Source of the DNA: CALABS01 sp050260775
GTDB taxonomy: Bacteria > Pseudomonadota > Alphaproteobacteria > Rhodospirillales > Magnetospirillaceae
Assembly: GCA_050260775.1 (NCBI GenBank)
Contig: JBLNCP010000059.1
Coordinates: 19,368 to 83,367, forward strand
Direction of reading: 5' to 3'
DNA: 64,000 nt
Made by a program: the position numbers and the translations under genes
Notes under the pieces: model-generated
The model's input: only the letters and a program-made list of their open reading frames with translations
Told to the model about the DNA's origin: nothing
Database searches by the model: none
Shown here: piece after piece, positions 17,393-25,238 of the stretch
Layout: every line of letters starts with the position of its first letter
How positions within the stretch are numbered: position 1 is the first letter of the stretch

Positions 17393-18622
17393 ATGACCGC
17401 CATTTCTCCGCTCGCCCCCGCCGCCTTCCCCGACATGCCGGTCATCGCCGGCGTGCGACTGGCCGGCTACGAGTGCGGCATCCGTTATGTCGGCCGTCCC
17501 GATCTCCTGGTGGTCGAGATGGCGCCGGGCACCCATGCGGCGGGCGTGTTCACCCGTTCGCTGACCTGCTCGGCGCCGGTCGACTGGTGCCGCGCCTCGC
17601 TGGCCAAGGGCAAGGGCCGGGTGGTGGTGGTCAATTCGGGCAACGCCAACGCCTTCACCGGTTCGGCCGGCATCGCCTCGGTCGAGCGCACCGCCGCCAA
17701 GGCGGCCGAGGTGTTCGGCTGCAAGGCGCACGAGGTCTACATCAGCTCGACCGGCACCATCGGCGTGCCGCTCGACGATTCGAAGATCACCGCCAATCTG
17801 GCGGCCGCCCAGAAGCAGCTCAAGGCCGACGGCTGGGCCGAGGCGGCGCGGGCCATCATGACCACCGACACCTTCCCCAAGGGGGCGACCCGCACCGCGG
17901 TGATCGAGGGCCGGCAGGTCACCCTCAACGGCATCGCCAAGGGCGCCGGCATGATCGCCCCCGACATGGCGACCATGCTGTCCTACGTCTTCACCGACGC
18001 CGACCTGCCGCATGCCGTGCTGCAGGAGCTGCTGACCAAGGGCGTCGACCGCTCCTTCAACTGCATCACCGTCGACAGCGACACCTCGACCTCGGACACG
18101 CTGCTGCTGTTCGCCACCGGCCAGGTCAAGCACGCCCGCATCGACGACGCCAAGGACAAGCGCCTGGCCGACTTCAAGGCCAAGCTGTTCGACCTGCTGC
18201 TCGATCTCGCCCAGCAGGTGGTCAAGGACGGCGAGGGCGCCACCAAGTTCGTCGAGGTCGCGGTTTCGGGCGCCGCCGGCGCCCGGGCGGCGCGGCGGAT
18301 CGGGCTCGCCATCGCCAATTCCCCGCTGGTCAAGACCGCCATCGCCGGCGAGGACGCCAACTGGGGCCGCGTGGTCGCCGCCGTCGGCAAGGCCGGCGAG
18401 AAGGCCGACCGTGACCGCCTGTCCATTTCGATCGGCGGCGTCGAGGTCGCGAAGAACGGCCAGGTGGTGCCGGGCTATGACGAGGCCCCGGTCGCCGCGC
18501 ACATGAAGGGCCGCGACATCAAGATCGCGGTCGACGTCGGCGTGGGGCGCGGCAAGGCCACGGTGTGGACCTGCGACCTCACCCACGAGTACATCGACAT
18601 CAACGGTTCGTATCGCACGTGA
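17393..18622 (+). CDS. argJ: Glutamate N-acetyltransferase / amino-acid N-acetyltransferase ArgJ
   Basis: Bifunctional arginine-biosynthesis enzyme that recycles the acetyl group from N-acetylornithine to glutamate and can also acetylate glutamate from acetyl-CoA. 409 aa, normal length. The self-cleavage site is in KGAGMIAPDMATMLSYV, where the Ala-Thr bond is cut to give alpha and beta chains and the Thr becomes the nucleophile. Other landmarks: VVNSGNANAFTG, SSTGTIGVPL, and the C-terminal EYIDINGSYRT. It probably shares a transcript with the upstream foldase. The downstream GNAT-Nudix gene starts on the last base of its stop codon, so the two are coupled. Confidence 0.97.
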   Translation: MTAISPLAPAAFPDMPVIAGVRLAGYECGIRYVGRPDLLVVEMAPGTHAAGVFTRSLTCSAPVDWCRASLAKGKGRVVVVNSGNANAFTGSAGIASVERTAAKAAEVFGCKAHEVYISSTGTIGVPLDDSKITANLAAAQKQLKADGWAEAARAIMTTDTFPKGATRTAVIEGRQVTLNGIAKGAGMIAPDMATMLSYVFTDADLPHAVLQELLTKGVDRSFNCITVDSDTSTSDTLLLFATGQVKHARIDDAKDKRLADFKAKLFDLLLDLAQQVVKDGEGATKFVEVAVSGAAGARAARRIGLAIANSPLVKTAIAGEDANWGRVVAAVGKAGEKADRDRLSISIGGVEVAKNGQVVPGYDEAPVAAHMKGRDIKIAVDVGVGRGKATVWTCDLTHEYIDINGSYRT

Positions 18623-19608
18623 TGACGGATGAGGTCGGCTGCTGGTCGGTCGGGACGGTTTGGCGCGGCCATCCGCTGCTGACCGCGCGTCTTCGCCTGC
18701 GCCCGTTCACCGAGGCCGACGTGCCCGGTCTGGCGCGCCTGCTCGACGACTGGGAGGTGGTGCGGCTGACCGCCAACATCCCCCATCCCTACCGCGAGGA
18801 GGATGCCAGGAGCTTCCTGGAGACCATGGCCGCCAAATGCGCCGCCCGCACCGGGGTGGTGCTGGCCATGGAGCGCACCCTCGACCGCCAAGTGATCGGC
18901 GCGGTGGGGTTCGGAACCGAGCATGACGGCACGCCCGAGATCGGCTACTGGGTCGGTCGCGAGCATTGGGGCGAGGGCTACGCCACCGAGGCGGTGCGCC
19001 GGCTGCTGCGCCACCTGTTCGCCGATCTCGGCTATCCGCGGGCCTGGGCCTCGGCCCATCCCGACAACGCCGCCTCGCGCCGGGTGCTGGAGAAGGCGGG
19101 GCTGGCCCGCGCCGGCCACGAGATGGTGGGAATGCCGGCCCGCGGCCAGAGCGTCATCGCCCCCATCTACGCCGTGTCCGCCGACGATTGGAAGGCCGCC
19201 CACGCGGCGCGCCCCACCGTGCTGGTGACCGCCGCGGCGCTGATCGATCCCGACAACCGCGTGCTGATGGCCAGCCGCCCGCCCGGCAAGATGATGTCGG
19301 GACTGTGGGAGTTTCCCGGGGGCAAGGTCCATGCCGGCGAGACGCCGGAAACCGCGCTGGTGCGCGAGCTGGCCGAGGAGCTGGGCGTCGACGTCCGCGC
19401 CAGTTGCCTGGCGCCGATGGGGTTCGCCTCGCACGACTACGACACCTTCCACCTGCTGATGCCGCTTTATGCGGTGCGGCAGTGGCAGGGCAACCCCGAG
19501 CCGCGCGAGGGCCAGGGCCTGCGGTGGGTACGTCCCAGCCGCATGACCGATCTGCCCATGCCTCCCGCCGACATTCCGCTGGTGGCGCTGCTGCGCGACT
19601 GGTTGTGA
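18622..19608 (+). CDS. GNAT acetyltransferase fused to MutT-type Nudix hydrolase
   Basis: 328-aa two-domain protein. The N-terminal RimJ/RimL-like GNAT domain (about 15-185) has RLRLRPFTEADV, EIGYWVGREHWGEGYATEAV (the acetyl-CoA loop) and NAASRRVLEKAGL. The C-terminal Nudix domain (about 200-328) has a complete box GGKVHAGETPETALVRELAEE, and LMASRPPGKMMSGLWEFPGG is typical of MutT. The Nudix half should hydrolyse oxidised dGTP; the GNAT target is unknown. Start ATG 18622 overlaps the argJ stop (TGATG). The linker is continuous with no stop or shift, so this is a real fusion rather than two genes. Confidence 0.88.
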   Translation: MTDEVGCWSVGTVWRGHPLLTARLRLRPFTEADVPGLARLLDDWEVVRLTANIPHPYREEDARSFLETMAAKCAARTGVVLAMERTLDRQVIGAVGFGTEHDGTPEIGYWVGREHWGEGYATEAVRRLLRHLFADLGYPRAWASAHPDNAASRRVLEKAGLARAGHEMVGMPARGQSVIAPIYAVSADDWKAAHAARPTVLVTAAALIDPDNRVLMASRPPGKMMSGLWEFPGGKVHAGETPETALVRELAEELGVDVRASCLAPMGFASHDYDTFHLLMPLYAVRQWQGNPEPREGQGLRWVRPSRMTDLPMPPADIPLVALLRDWL

Positions 19609-19711
19609 TCCCCCCTCAGGCCTAATTCGGACGGAGGGTCTCCCGGCCCGCCAAACCGCGTCACCATGTTTGGCAAGGGAACGCCGAACCGTGCCGGGAT
19701 GGGAGTGATCC

Positions 19712-19972
19712 GTGCGCCTGAATGCCAAGGAAAAGGAAGCGCTGACGTATCTCGGGACCCACCTGCTCTACGGGGTGGTCGCCGGGCTGACGTTCGGCCT
19801 CGCGGCGCTGGCCATCGACCTCGGGCGGCTGCGGACGCTGGCCTTCGAGTCCGGCCATACCGGCCTCGTGCTCGCCGTCTTCTTCTTCGGCCTGTTCGTC
19901 ACCTTCGGCAGCGTCGGCATGGGCGTCGGGGTGATGAGCCTCGCCTCCGACGACAAGGAAGAGATCGACTGA
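19712..19972 (+). CDS. Small two-helix membrane protein of unknown function
   Basis: 86 aa. Two hydrophobic helices, LLYGVVAGLTFGLAALAIDL and LVLAVFFFGLFVTFGSVGMGVGVM, flanked by a charged N-terminus (MRLNAKEKEALTYL) and an acidic C-terminus (ASDDKEEID). A GTG start at 19712 follows GGGAGTGATCC. I do not recognise a family. It lies between the argJ/GNAT-Nudix unit and the sigma-54-driven flagellar unit, and its 175-bp downstream gap holds that promoter, so it is not part of the flagellar transcript. Confidence 0.65.
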   Translation: MRLNAKEKEALTYLGTHLLYGVVAGLTFGLAALAIDLGRLRTLAFESGHTGLVLAVFFFGLFVTFGSVGMGVGVMSLASDDKEEID

Positions 19973-20090
19973 AGGCCGCGGAATCTTTTTCCGGCGGTCG
20001 GCACATTTTGCCCCCCTCACGCGGCCCGACCGCCGGTTCCGCCCGCCGAAACTCCGCGGAATCCTTCGCTTTCTGACCGTCCGTCACCTT

Positions 20091-20107
20091 TGGCACGGCC
20101 CTTGAAT
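20091..20107 (+). promoter_or_regulatory. Sigma-54 promoter of fliK-flgD-flgE
   Basis: TGGCACGGCCCTTGAAT matches the -24/-12 consensus TGGCACG-N4-TTGCA at every fixed position except -12 (A for C). It lies 41 bp upstream of the fliK start. rpoN and the activator gene flbD are both in this window. Confidence 0.8.
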
Positions 20108-20148
20108 GTATCGGAGCGCCATCAGGCTCCATTCAGGGGATCCGAACC

Positions 20149-21831
20149 ATGACGGTGTATTCGATCAACAAGCAGGCTTACGAGCAGGCCAACATGACGC
20201 CGGCGTCGGGCGCCAAGAGCGCCGTGTCCGCCGAGGATGCGTTCGCCGCCGCCCTGCAGTCGGCCACCCTGCGATTCGGCGCCGCCTCCGGCGAGGTCAA
20301 CGCCGGCGCCGCCCTGAAGGAGCATTTCGACCGCCCCGCGCCGGAAGCGCGCGAGACCCGGGCGCCCGAGCGCGACGACCGCGCCGATGCCCGGCCGGCG
20401 GCCCGCAATGACGACGGCCGCACCGAGCGCGCGCCGCGCCAGGAAACCAAGCCGTCCGACCGCACCGAGCGGTCCGACGACAAGGTGGAGGCCGAACCGG
20501 CCTCCGACACCCGCGACAGCGCCAAGGCCGAGAAACCGGCCGCTCAGGCGAAGAAGGACGCCGGCGCCGACCAGGACCAGGGCGACGCCGCCCAGGCGAC
20601 CGCGCCGACCGGAACGGTCGCCGCGCCGGCCGAGGCCCAGCCTCAGGTCGCTCCCGTGGTGGTCCAGCCGGCAGCGACGCAGAATGCGGACGCCGCGGCC
20701 CAGACCGAGGCGCAGGACCCCTTCGCCTGGCTGGAACAGGACCACGGCACCATGGTCGCCGACCTCGAGGCCAAGATCGAACCCGGGGACACCGGTGACG
20801 CGGGCGCCGGCGCCATGGACGATGCATTCCTCGCCCAGGTGAAGGCGGCCGCCTCCGGCCAGGCCAAGAATACCCACCAGATGCAGGGCCGCACCGAACC
20901 CGCCACGGACACCGCCCGCCAGCAGGCCGACAACCTCGCCGACCTGCTCGCCGGCACCGGCGCCGCCGTCAAGATCCAGGTCTCCGACACCACCGCCCAG
21001 ACCGCGGCCCCGGACACCGGCGCCGATGTGGGCGCGCTTGCCGAGCTGCTCAAGGCCCAGGACCTGGCGGCGCAGGACATGCCCGCCGCGGCTATGGGCC
21101 GGAACGGAGCGCCGGCCGGCCAGAACGGCCAGGGCGTGACCACCGCCGGCCAGCAAATCGCCCAGAACGGGGCGCTCGACACTGTCCAGGCTGCGGCCGG
21201 CAAGGCGGTGGAGGCCAAACCCTTCGTGGCCGCGCTCGCCGCCCAGGTCGAGGCCGGCAACGGCCAGAATGCCCAGGCGCCGACCACCGGCAACCAGGCG
21301 GTCGCCGGGCTGAACGGCGTCACCGGCACGCAGGCGGCGCAGAAGGCGACCGCGGCGCAGGCCCCGCAGGCGGCGCGTCAGCCGCACATGCCCGAGCCCA
21401 AGCAGGTGATGGACCAGGTCAAGGTCAACATCGACAAGGCGGTCAAGGACGGCCACGACACCATCAAGGTCGAGCTCAAGCCGGTCGATCTCGGCAAGAT
21501 CGAGATCAAGCTCGAGGTGTCCTCGGACGGCCGCGTCACCGGTCACGTCACCGCCGAGAACAAGGATACCCTGGCGGTGCTCCAGAAGGACGCCCGCGGG
21601 CTGGAGAAGGCGCTGCAGGATGCCGGCCTCAAGGCCGACGAGGGCTCGCTCAGCTTCTCGCTGACGGGCGACGGGCAGCAGGCGCAGCAGCAGAACGGGG
21701 CCCAGTCCCGCGCCGGCCGCCGCCGCAGTGTGCTGTCGCGCGCCAGCGTCGACGGCGCCGAAGGTGCCGGTGCGATCCAGGCGTCGCGGCCCCGCCTCGG
21801 CGGCCGCTCCGGCGTCGACATTCAGGTTTAA
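20149..21831 (+). CDS. fliK: Flagellar hook-length control protein FliK
   Basis: Secreted molecular ruler that sets hook length and switches export specificity from hook to filament subunits. 560 aa. The N-terminal and central part (about 1-420) is low-complexity, rich in Ala, Gln, Asp and Thr with no fold visible, as expected of the ruler region. The C-terminal Flg_hook domain (about 430-515) reads IKVELKPVDLGKIEIKLEV, SSDGRVTGHVTAEN, and LEKALQDAGLKADEGSLSFSL. The basic tail (AGRRRSVLSRAS) continues to a VDIQV end. It is first in a sigma-54 unit with flgD 11 bp downstream. The ATG follows GGGGATCC. Confidence 0.93.
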   Translation: MTVYSINKQAYEQANMTPASGAKSAVSAEDAFAAALQSATLRFGAASGEVNAGAALKEHFDRPAPEARETRAPERDDRADARPAARNDDGRTERAPRQETKPSDRTERSDDKVEAEPASDTRDSAKAEKPAAQAKKDAGADQDQGDAAQATAPTGTVAAPAEAQPQVAPVVVQPAATQNADAAAQTEAQDPFAWLEQDHGTMVADLEAKIEPGDTGDAGAGAMDDAFLAQVKAAASGQAKNTHQMQGRTEPATDTARQQADNLADLLAGTGAAVKIQVSDTTAQTAAPDTGADVGALAELLKAQDLAAQDMPAAAMGRNGAPAGQNGQGVTTAGQQIAQNGALDTVQAAAGKAVEAKPFVAALAAQVEAGNGQNAQAPTTGNQAVAGLNGVTGTQAAQKATAAQAPQAARQPHMPEPKQVMDQVKVNIDKAVKDGHDTIKVELKPVDLGKIEIKLEVSSDGRVTGHVTAENKDTLAVLQKDARGLEKALQDAGLKADEGSLSFSLTGDGQQAQQQNGAQSRAGRRRSVLSRASVDGAEGAGAIQASRPRLGGRSGVDIQV

Positions 21832-21842
21832 GGAGTCGAGCC

Positions 21843-22565
21843 ATGACCACCGCAGCCCTGACCGGCGCCGCCGCCGCCCAGAGCACGTCGAGCACCTCGA
21901 CCGACAGCAAGTCGGCGATCGGCCGCTCCAAGCTCTCGGAGAACTTCGACACCTTCCTGAACATGCTGACGGTTCAGCTGAAGCACCAGGATCCGCTGTC
22001 GCCGATGGACTCGACCCAGTTCACCAACCAGCTGGTCCAGTTCGCCAACGTCGAGCAGCAGATCAACGCCAACTCCAACCTGGAAAAGCTGATCGGCCAG
22101 AACACGCTGAACGCCAAGGCCATGGCCATCAGCTACATCGGCCGCACCGTCGAGGCCGACACCGACCAGCTGCCGCTGCAGAACGGCGAGGCGAGCTTCA
22201 GCTACACCCTGCCCAAGCAGGCCGCCAATTGTCAGCTGGTCATCAAGGACGCCAGCGGCGCCATCGTCCGCAGCCTGAGCGGCCAGACCACGGCCGGCCG
22301 CCACGAGGCGACCTGGGACGGCAAGAACACCGCCGGCGAGCAGCTCGAAGACGGGCGCTACACCCTCGAGGTGGTGGCCACCGCGCCCAACGGCGAGTCG
22401 ATGGATTTCGCCACCACCGTCTACGGACGGGTCACCGACGTGGCCTCGGATGCCACCGATACCCTAGTGAATCTCAGCGGAGCGGTCGTGAGCCTCAACA
22501 AGGTTCTCACCGTCCGGGAAACCGCCGCCGTGCAGTCGGGAAGCTCGACTGGCTCGAGTAACTGA
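21843..22565 (+). CDS. flgD: Flagellar hook-capping (scaffold) protein FlgD
   Basis: Cap that sits at the growing hook tip and directs FlgE assembly. 240 aa. The conserved N-terminal export/cap motif FDTFLNMLTVQLKHQDPLSPMDSTQFTNQLVQFANVEQQ (about residues 35-73) is diagnostic, followed by NLEKLIGQN. The C-terminal half has the FlgD Ig-like fold (TTAGRHEATWDGKNTAGEQLEDGRYTLEV). It lies between fliK and flgE with short gaps (11 and 30 bp) and is part of the hook operon; AAGGAGTCGAGCC precedes the start. Confidence 0.97.
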   Translation: MTTAALTGAAAAQSTSSTSTDSKSAIGRSKLSENFDTFLNMLTVQLKHQDPLSPMDSTQFTNQLVQFANVEQQINANSNLEKLIGQNTLNAKAMAISYIGRTVEADTDQLPLQNGEASFSYTLPKQAANCQLVIKDASGAIVRSLSGQTTAGRHEATWDGKNTAGEQLEDGRYTLEVVATAPNGESMDFATTVYGRVTDVASDATDTLVNLSGAVVSLNKVLTVRETAAVQSGSSTGSSN

Positions 22566-22595
22566 CCGGCTGGCTGATAGCGGAAGGAGGATGTC

Positions 22596-25001
22596 ATGAG
22601 CTTGTACGGCGCGTTGTTCTCGGGTGTGTCCGGCCTCTCGGCCCAGTCGTCCGCCATGGGCGCGATCTCCGACAACATCTCGAACGTCAACACCACCGGC
22701 TACAAGGGATCGAAGGTCAACTTCTCGACCCTGGTGACCAAGCAGGTGTCGCTGACCAACTACTCGCCGGGCGGCGTGCAGTCGCGCCCCCGCCACGGCA
22801 TCGACGTCCAGGGCCTGCTGCAGGCCACCAACTCGTCGACCGACGTGGCCATCTCGGGCCAGGGCTTCTTCGTGGTCAACGAGGCGGCGCATCCGTCCAA
22901 CGGCGACATGTTCGCCTACACCCGCGCCGGCTCGTTCAAGGTCGACAAGGAGGGCTTCCTCCAGAACGTGTCGGGCTGGTACATGCAGGGCTGGCCGCTG
23001 ATGGCTTCCGACCGCAATCCGCAGGCCTCGACCGTCCAGATCGGCAATGACGTCTACATGAAGGCGTACATGAACGATCAGGGCTCGATCTCGTACATCA
23101 ACGACAACATCGTCAAGGACCTGCGTCCGCTCAACCTCAACGAGGTCGGCGGCACCGCCGCCCAGACCCGCAACCTGCGCCTCGGCGCCAACCTGCCCAA
23201 CGCCGCCGAGGTGGGCTTCAGCGGCAAGATCCCGCTGACGATCTACGACTCGCTGGGCGGCGACGCCGATATCCAGCTCAACTGGACCAAGACCGCCCAG
23301 AGCCGCTGGGACCTGGAGACGCTGCCGCCCATGGCGGCCAAGTCGCTGGTCCTCAAGGACTCCACCGGCCAGATCTATTCGGCCACCGGCCGCCTCGATT
23401 TCGCCGCCACCCCCAAGATCGGCGGCGCCATCAACTTCAACATGGGCGGCACCACCTGGACCATCAACAACAAGGGTGGTCAGGGCGGCCAGGTCGGCAA
23501 CAACATGTACGTCAACCCGACCTCGAGCAGCAATTACGTCGGCGACTTGGCAACCGCCGTCAACACCGCCATGAAGATCCGCTACGAGGGCGTGCAGCGG
23601 ACCATGACGCCGACCTCGGGCACGTCCTCCACCATGGCGCAGGGATCGAAGCTCACCATCACCACGGCGCTCGGCGTCGAGGTTCCCATCGACCTGTCCG
23701 GCGCCGACCCGTTCGGCGGCAATCCCACCGACGCCGCAGCCCTGATCAACGCCCAGACCGCCACCACCGGCATCACCGCGACCGTCATCGGCCCGCCGAA
23801 CCAGCTTGAGCTCACCAATGGCAACGCCACCCCGGTCACTATCCAGGGCACCGGCGACGCGTGGGGCTTCACCGGCTCGATCCTGGGCAACACCGATCCC
23901 CTCTATGCCCCGGTCGACAGCGCCGTCGGCGCGTTCGACACCTATACGGGTGCGCTGGGCAGCGGCACGTCCACGCTGATCTTCGACTCGACCACCCCCG
24001 CGACCTCCATCGACGTCAGCGGCATGACGCTGGCCGGGGCGGTCGCCGAGATCAACCTGCACACCTCGGCCACCGGCATCCGCGCCTTCCAGAACGGCGG
24101 GCAGATCGCGCTTTACAGCGAGAAGGCGCAGACCGTCAACGTGCTCGCCACCGGCGACATGGACCAGGGCGGCATCGGCTTCAACGCCACGCAGATCGTC
24201 GGCCAGGGCCGCACCTACTGCGAGGCGCTCGCCGGCACCAATTCGCTGGTGTTCCGCCAGTTCGACTCCGCGGTCAGCGGCGGCATCACCGTCTCCGGCC
24301 TCAACTCCATCGACCTGACCAACGGCGACCCGGCCACCTACCAGGGCCGCGACATCAACACCGCCACCCTTCCCAACAATTCGGACGGGTTCACGCTCAA
24401 TCCCATCGCCTCGTCCTTGGCGACCGCCGACGCCATCGAATTCGACGGCAACGGCAATCCCGAGAAGATCAACGTCTCGACGATGGAGATCGACTGGGCC
24501 AACGGCGCCACCGACATGACCCAGGCCGACACCAACATCGGCCTGTTCTTCGGCAACATCGGCCTCAACGATGGCGTCACCCAGTCGAGCGGCACCGACC
24601 TCAAGGTCGAGACCAAGTGGTCGAGCCAGGACGGTGCCAAGTTCGGCAACTTCGCCGGCGTCTCGATCGGCTCCGACGGCATCGTCACCGCCCTGTTCGA
24701 CAACGGCGTCACCAAGCCGGTGTTCCAGATCCCGGTGGCCACCTTCGTCAACCCCAACGGCATGGAAAGCCTGACCGGCAACGTCTTCATCTCGACCGAC
24801 AACTCGGGCGACCCGACGCTGCGCAGCCCCGGCGACGCCGGCGCCGGCCAGGTCAACGCCGCCTCGCTCGAAGCCTCGACCGTCGACATCGGCGAGGAGT
24901 TCACCACCATGATCGTGACCCAGCGCGCCTACTCGGCGGCGGCCAAGATCATCACCACCTCGGACGAGATGCTCGACGAGCTGGTCCGCATCAAGCGGTA
25001 A
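22596..25001 (+). CDS. flgE: Flagellar hook protein FlgE (long form)
   Basis: Structural subunit of the flagellar hook. 801 aa, about twice the enterobacterial protein (about 400 aa). The conserved N-terminal rod-like segment is SLYGALFSGVSGLSAQSSAM ... ISNVNTTGYKGSKVNFSTL, and the C-terminal coil is LEASTVDIGEEFTTMIVTQRAYSAAAKIITTSDEMLDELV; these form the D0 domain. FSGKIPLTIYDSLG marks the FlgE core. The extra length is in the surface-exposed D1-D3 middle, rich in Thr, Gly and Asn. GGAAGGAGG precedes ATG 22596. It is last in the operon and followed by a strong terminator. Confidence 0.96.
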   Translation: MSLYGALFSGVSGLSAQSSAMGAISDNISNVNTTGYKGSKVNFSTLVTKQVSLTNYSPGGVQSRPRHGIDVQGLLQATNSSTDVAISGQGFFVVNEAAHPSNGDMFAYTRAGSFKVDKEGFLQNVSGWYMQGWPLMASDRNPQASTVQIGNDVYMKAYMNDQGSISYINDNIVKDLRPLNLNEVGGTAAQTRNLRLGANLPNAAEVGFSGKIPLTIYDSLGGDADIQLNWTKTAQSRWDLETLPPMAAKSLVLKDSTGQIYSATGRLDFAATPKIGGAINFNMGGTTWTINNKGGQGGQVGNNMYVNPTSSSNYVGDLATAVNTAMKIRYEGVQRTMTPTSGTSSTMAQGSKLTITTALGVEVPIDLSGADPFGGNPTDAAALINAQTATTGITATVIGPPNQLELTNGNATPVTIQGTGDAWGFTGSILGNTDPLYAPVDSAVGAFDTYTGALGSGTSTLIFDSTTPATSIDVSGMTLAGAVAEINLHTSATGIRAFQNGGQIALYSEKAQTVNVLATGDMDQGGIGFNATQIVGQGRTYCEALAGTNSLVFRQFDSAVSGGITVSGLNSIDLTNGDPATYQGRDINTATLPNNSDGFTLNPIASSLATADAIEFDGNGNPEKINVSTMEIDWANGATDMTQADTNIGLFFGNIGLNDGVTQSSGTDLKVETKWSSQDGAKFGNFAGVSIGSDGIVTALFDNGVTKPVFQIPVATFVNPNGMESLTGNVFISTDNSGDPTLRSPGDAGAGQVNAASLEASTVDIGEEFTTMIVTQRAYSAAAKIITTSDEMLDELVRIKR

Positions 25002-25024
25002 GAGTTTTCCTTCGCGCTGACTTG

Positions 25025-25061
25025 AGGACCGGAAGCACCCGCTTCCGGTCCTTCTTTTTTT
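25025..25061 (+). terminator. Rho-independent terminator after flgE
   Basis: AGGACCGGAAGC (25025-25036), loop ACCC, GCTTCCGGTCCT (25041-25052): a perfect 12-bp stem followed by TCTTTTTTT. A textbook terminator 24 bp after the flgE stop; it separates the hook unit from the fliF unit. Confidence 0.95.
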
Positions 25062-25161
25062 CCTCCCCCGGCCGGGCCGAGGGAGGGGGTACGATCACGC
25101 TGTGTCCATCGCGCCACACCCGGCAAATCTTGCCGGGGTGTTAACCAACCTTCAATCTAAT

Positions 25162-25178
25162 GGGCAATAGGGTTGCAT
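25162..25178 (+). promoter_or_regulatory. Sigma-54 promoter of the fliF operon
   Basis: The sequence GGGCAATAGGGTTGCAT has the -24 GG (25163-25164) and -12 GC (25075-frame equivalent 25175-25176) at the required 10-nt spacing, with GGCA and TTGCAT matching consensus. It lies 61 bp before the GTG start of fliF. Its position argues against the TTG codon at 25173 being the translation start. Confidence 0.75.
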
Positions 25179-25238
25179 CGGGTGGACGAGCGACTTCGGC
25201 CGCCCATGGGATCCGTCCGGCTCGGGGTTGGAAGCAAC

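Noticed and set aside
25173..25238. TTG at 25173 as the fliF start
   Set aside because: It overlaps the -12 region of the sigma-54 promoter, so it would not be transcribed; the GTG at 25239 gives the family N-terminus.
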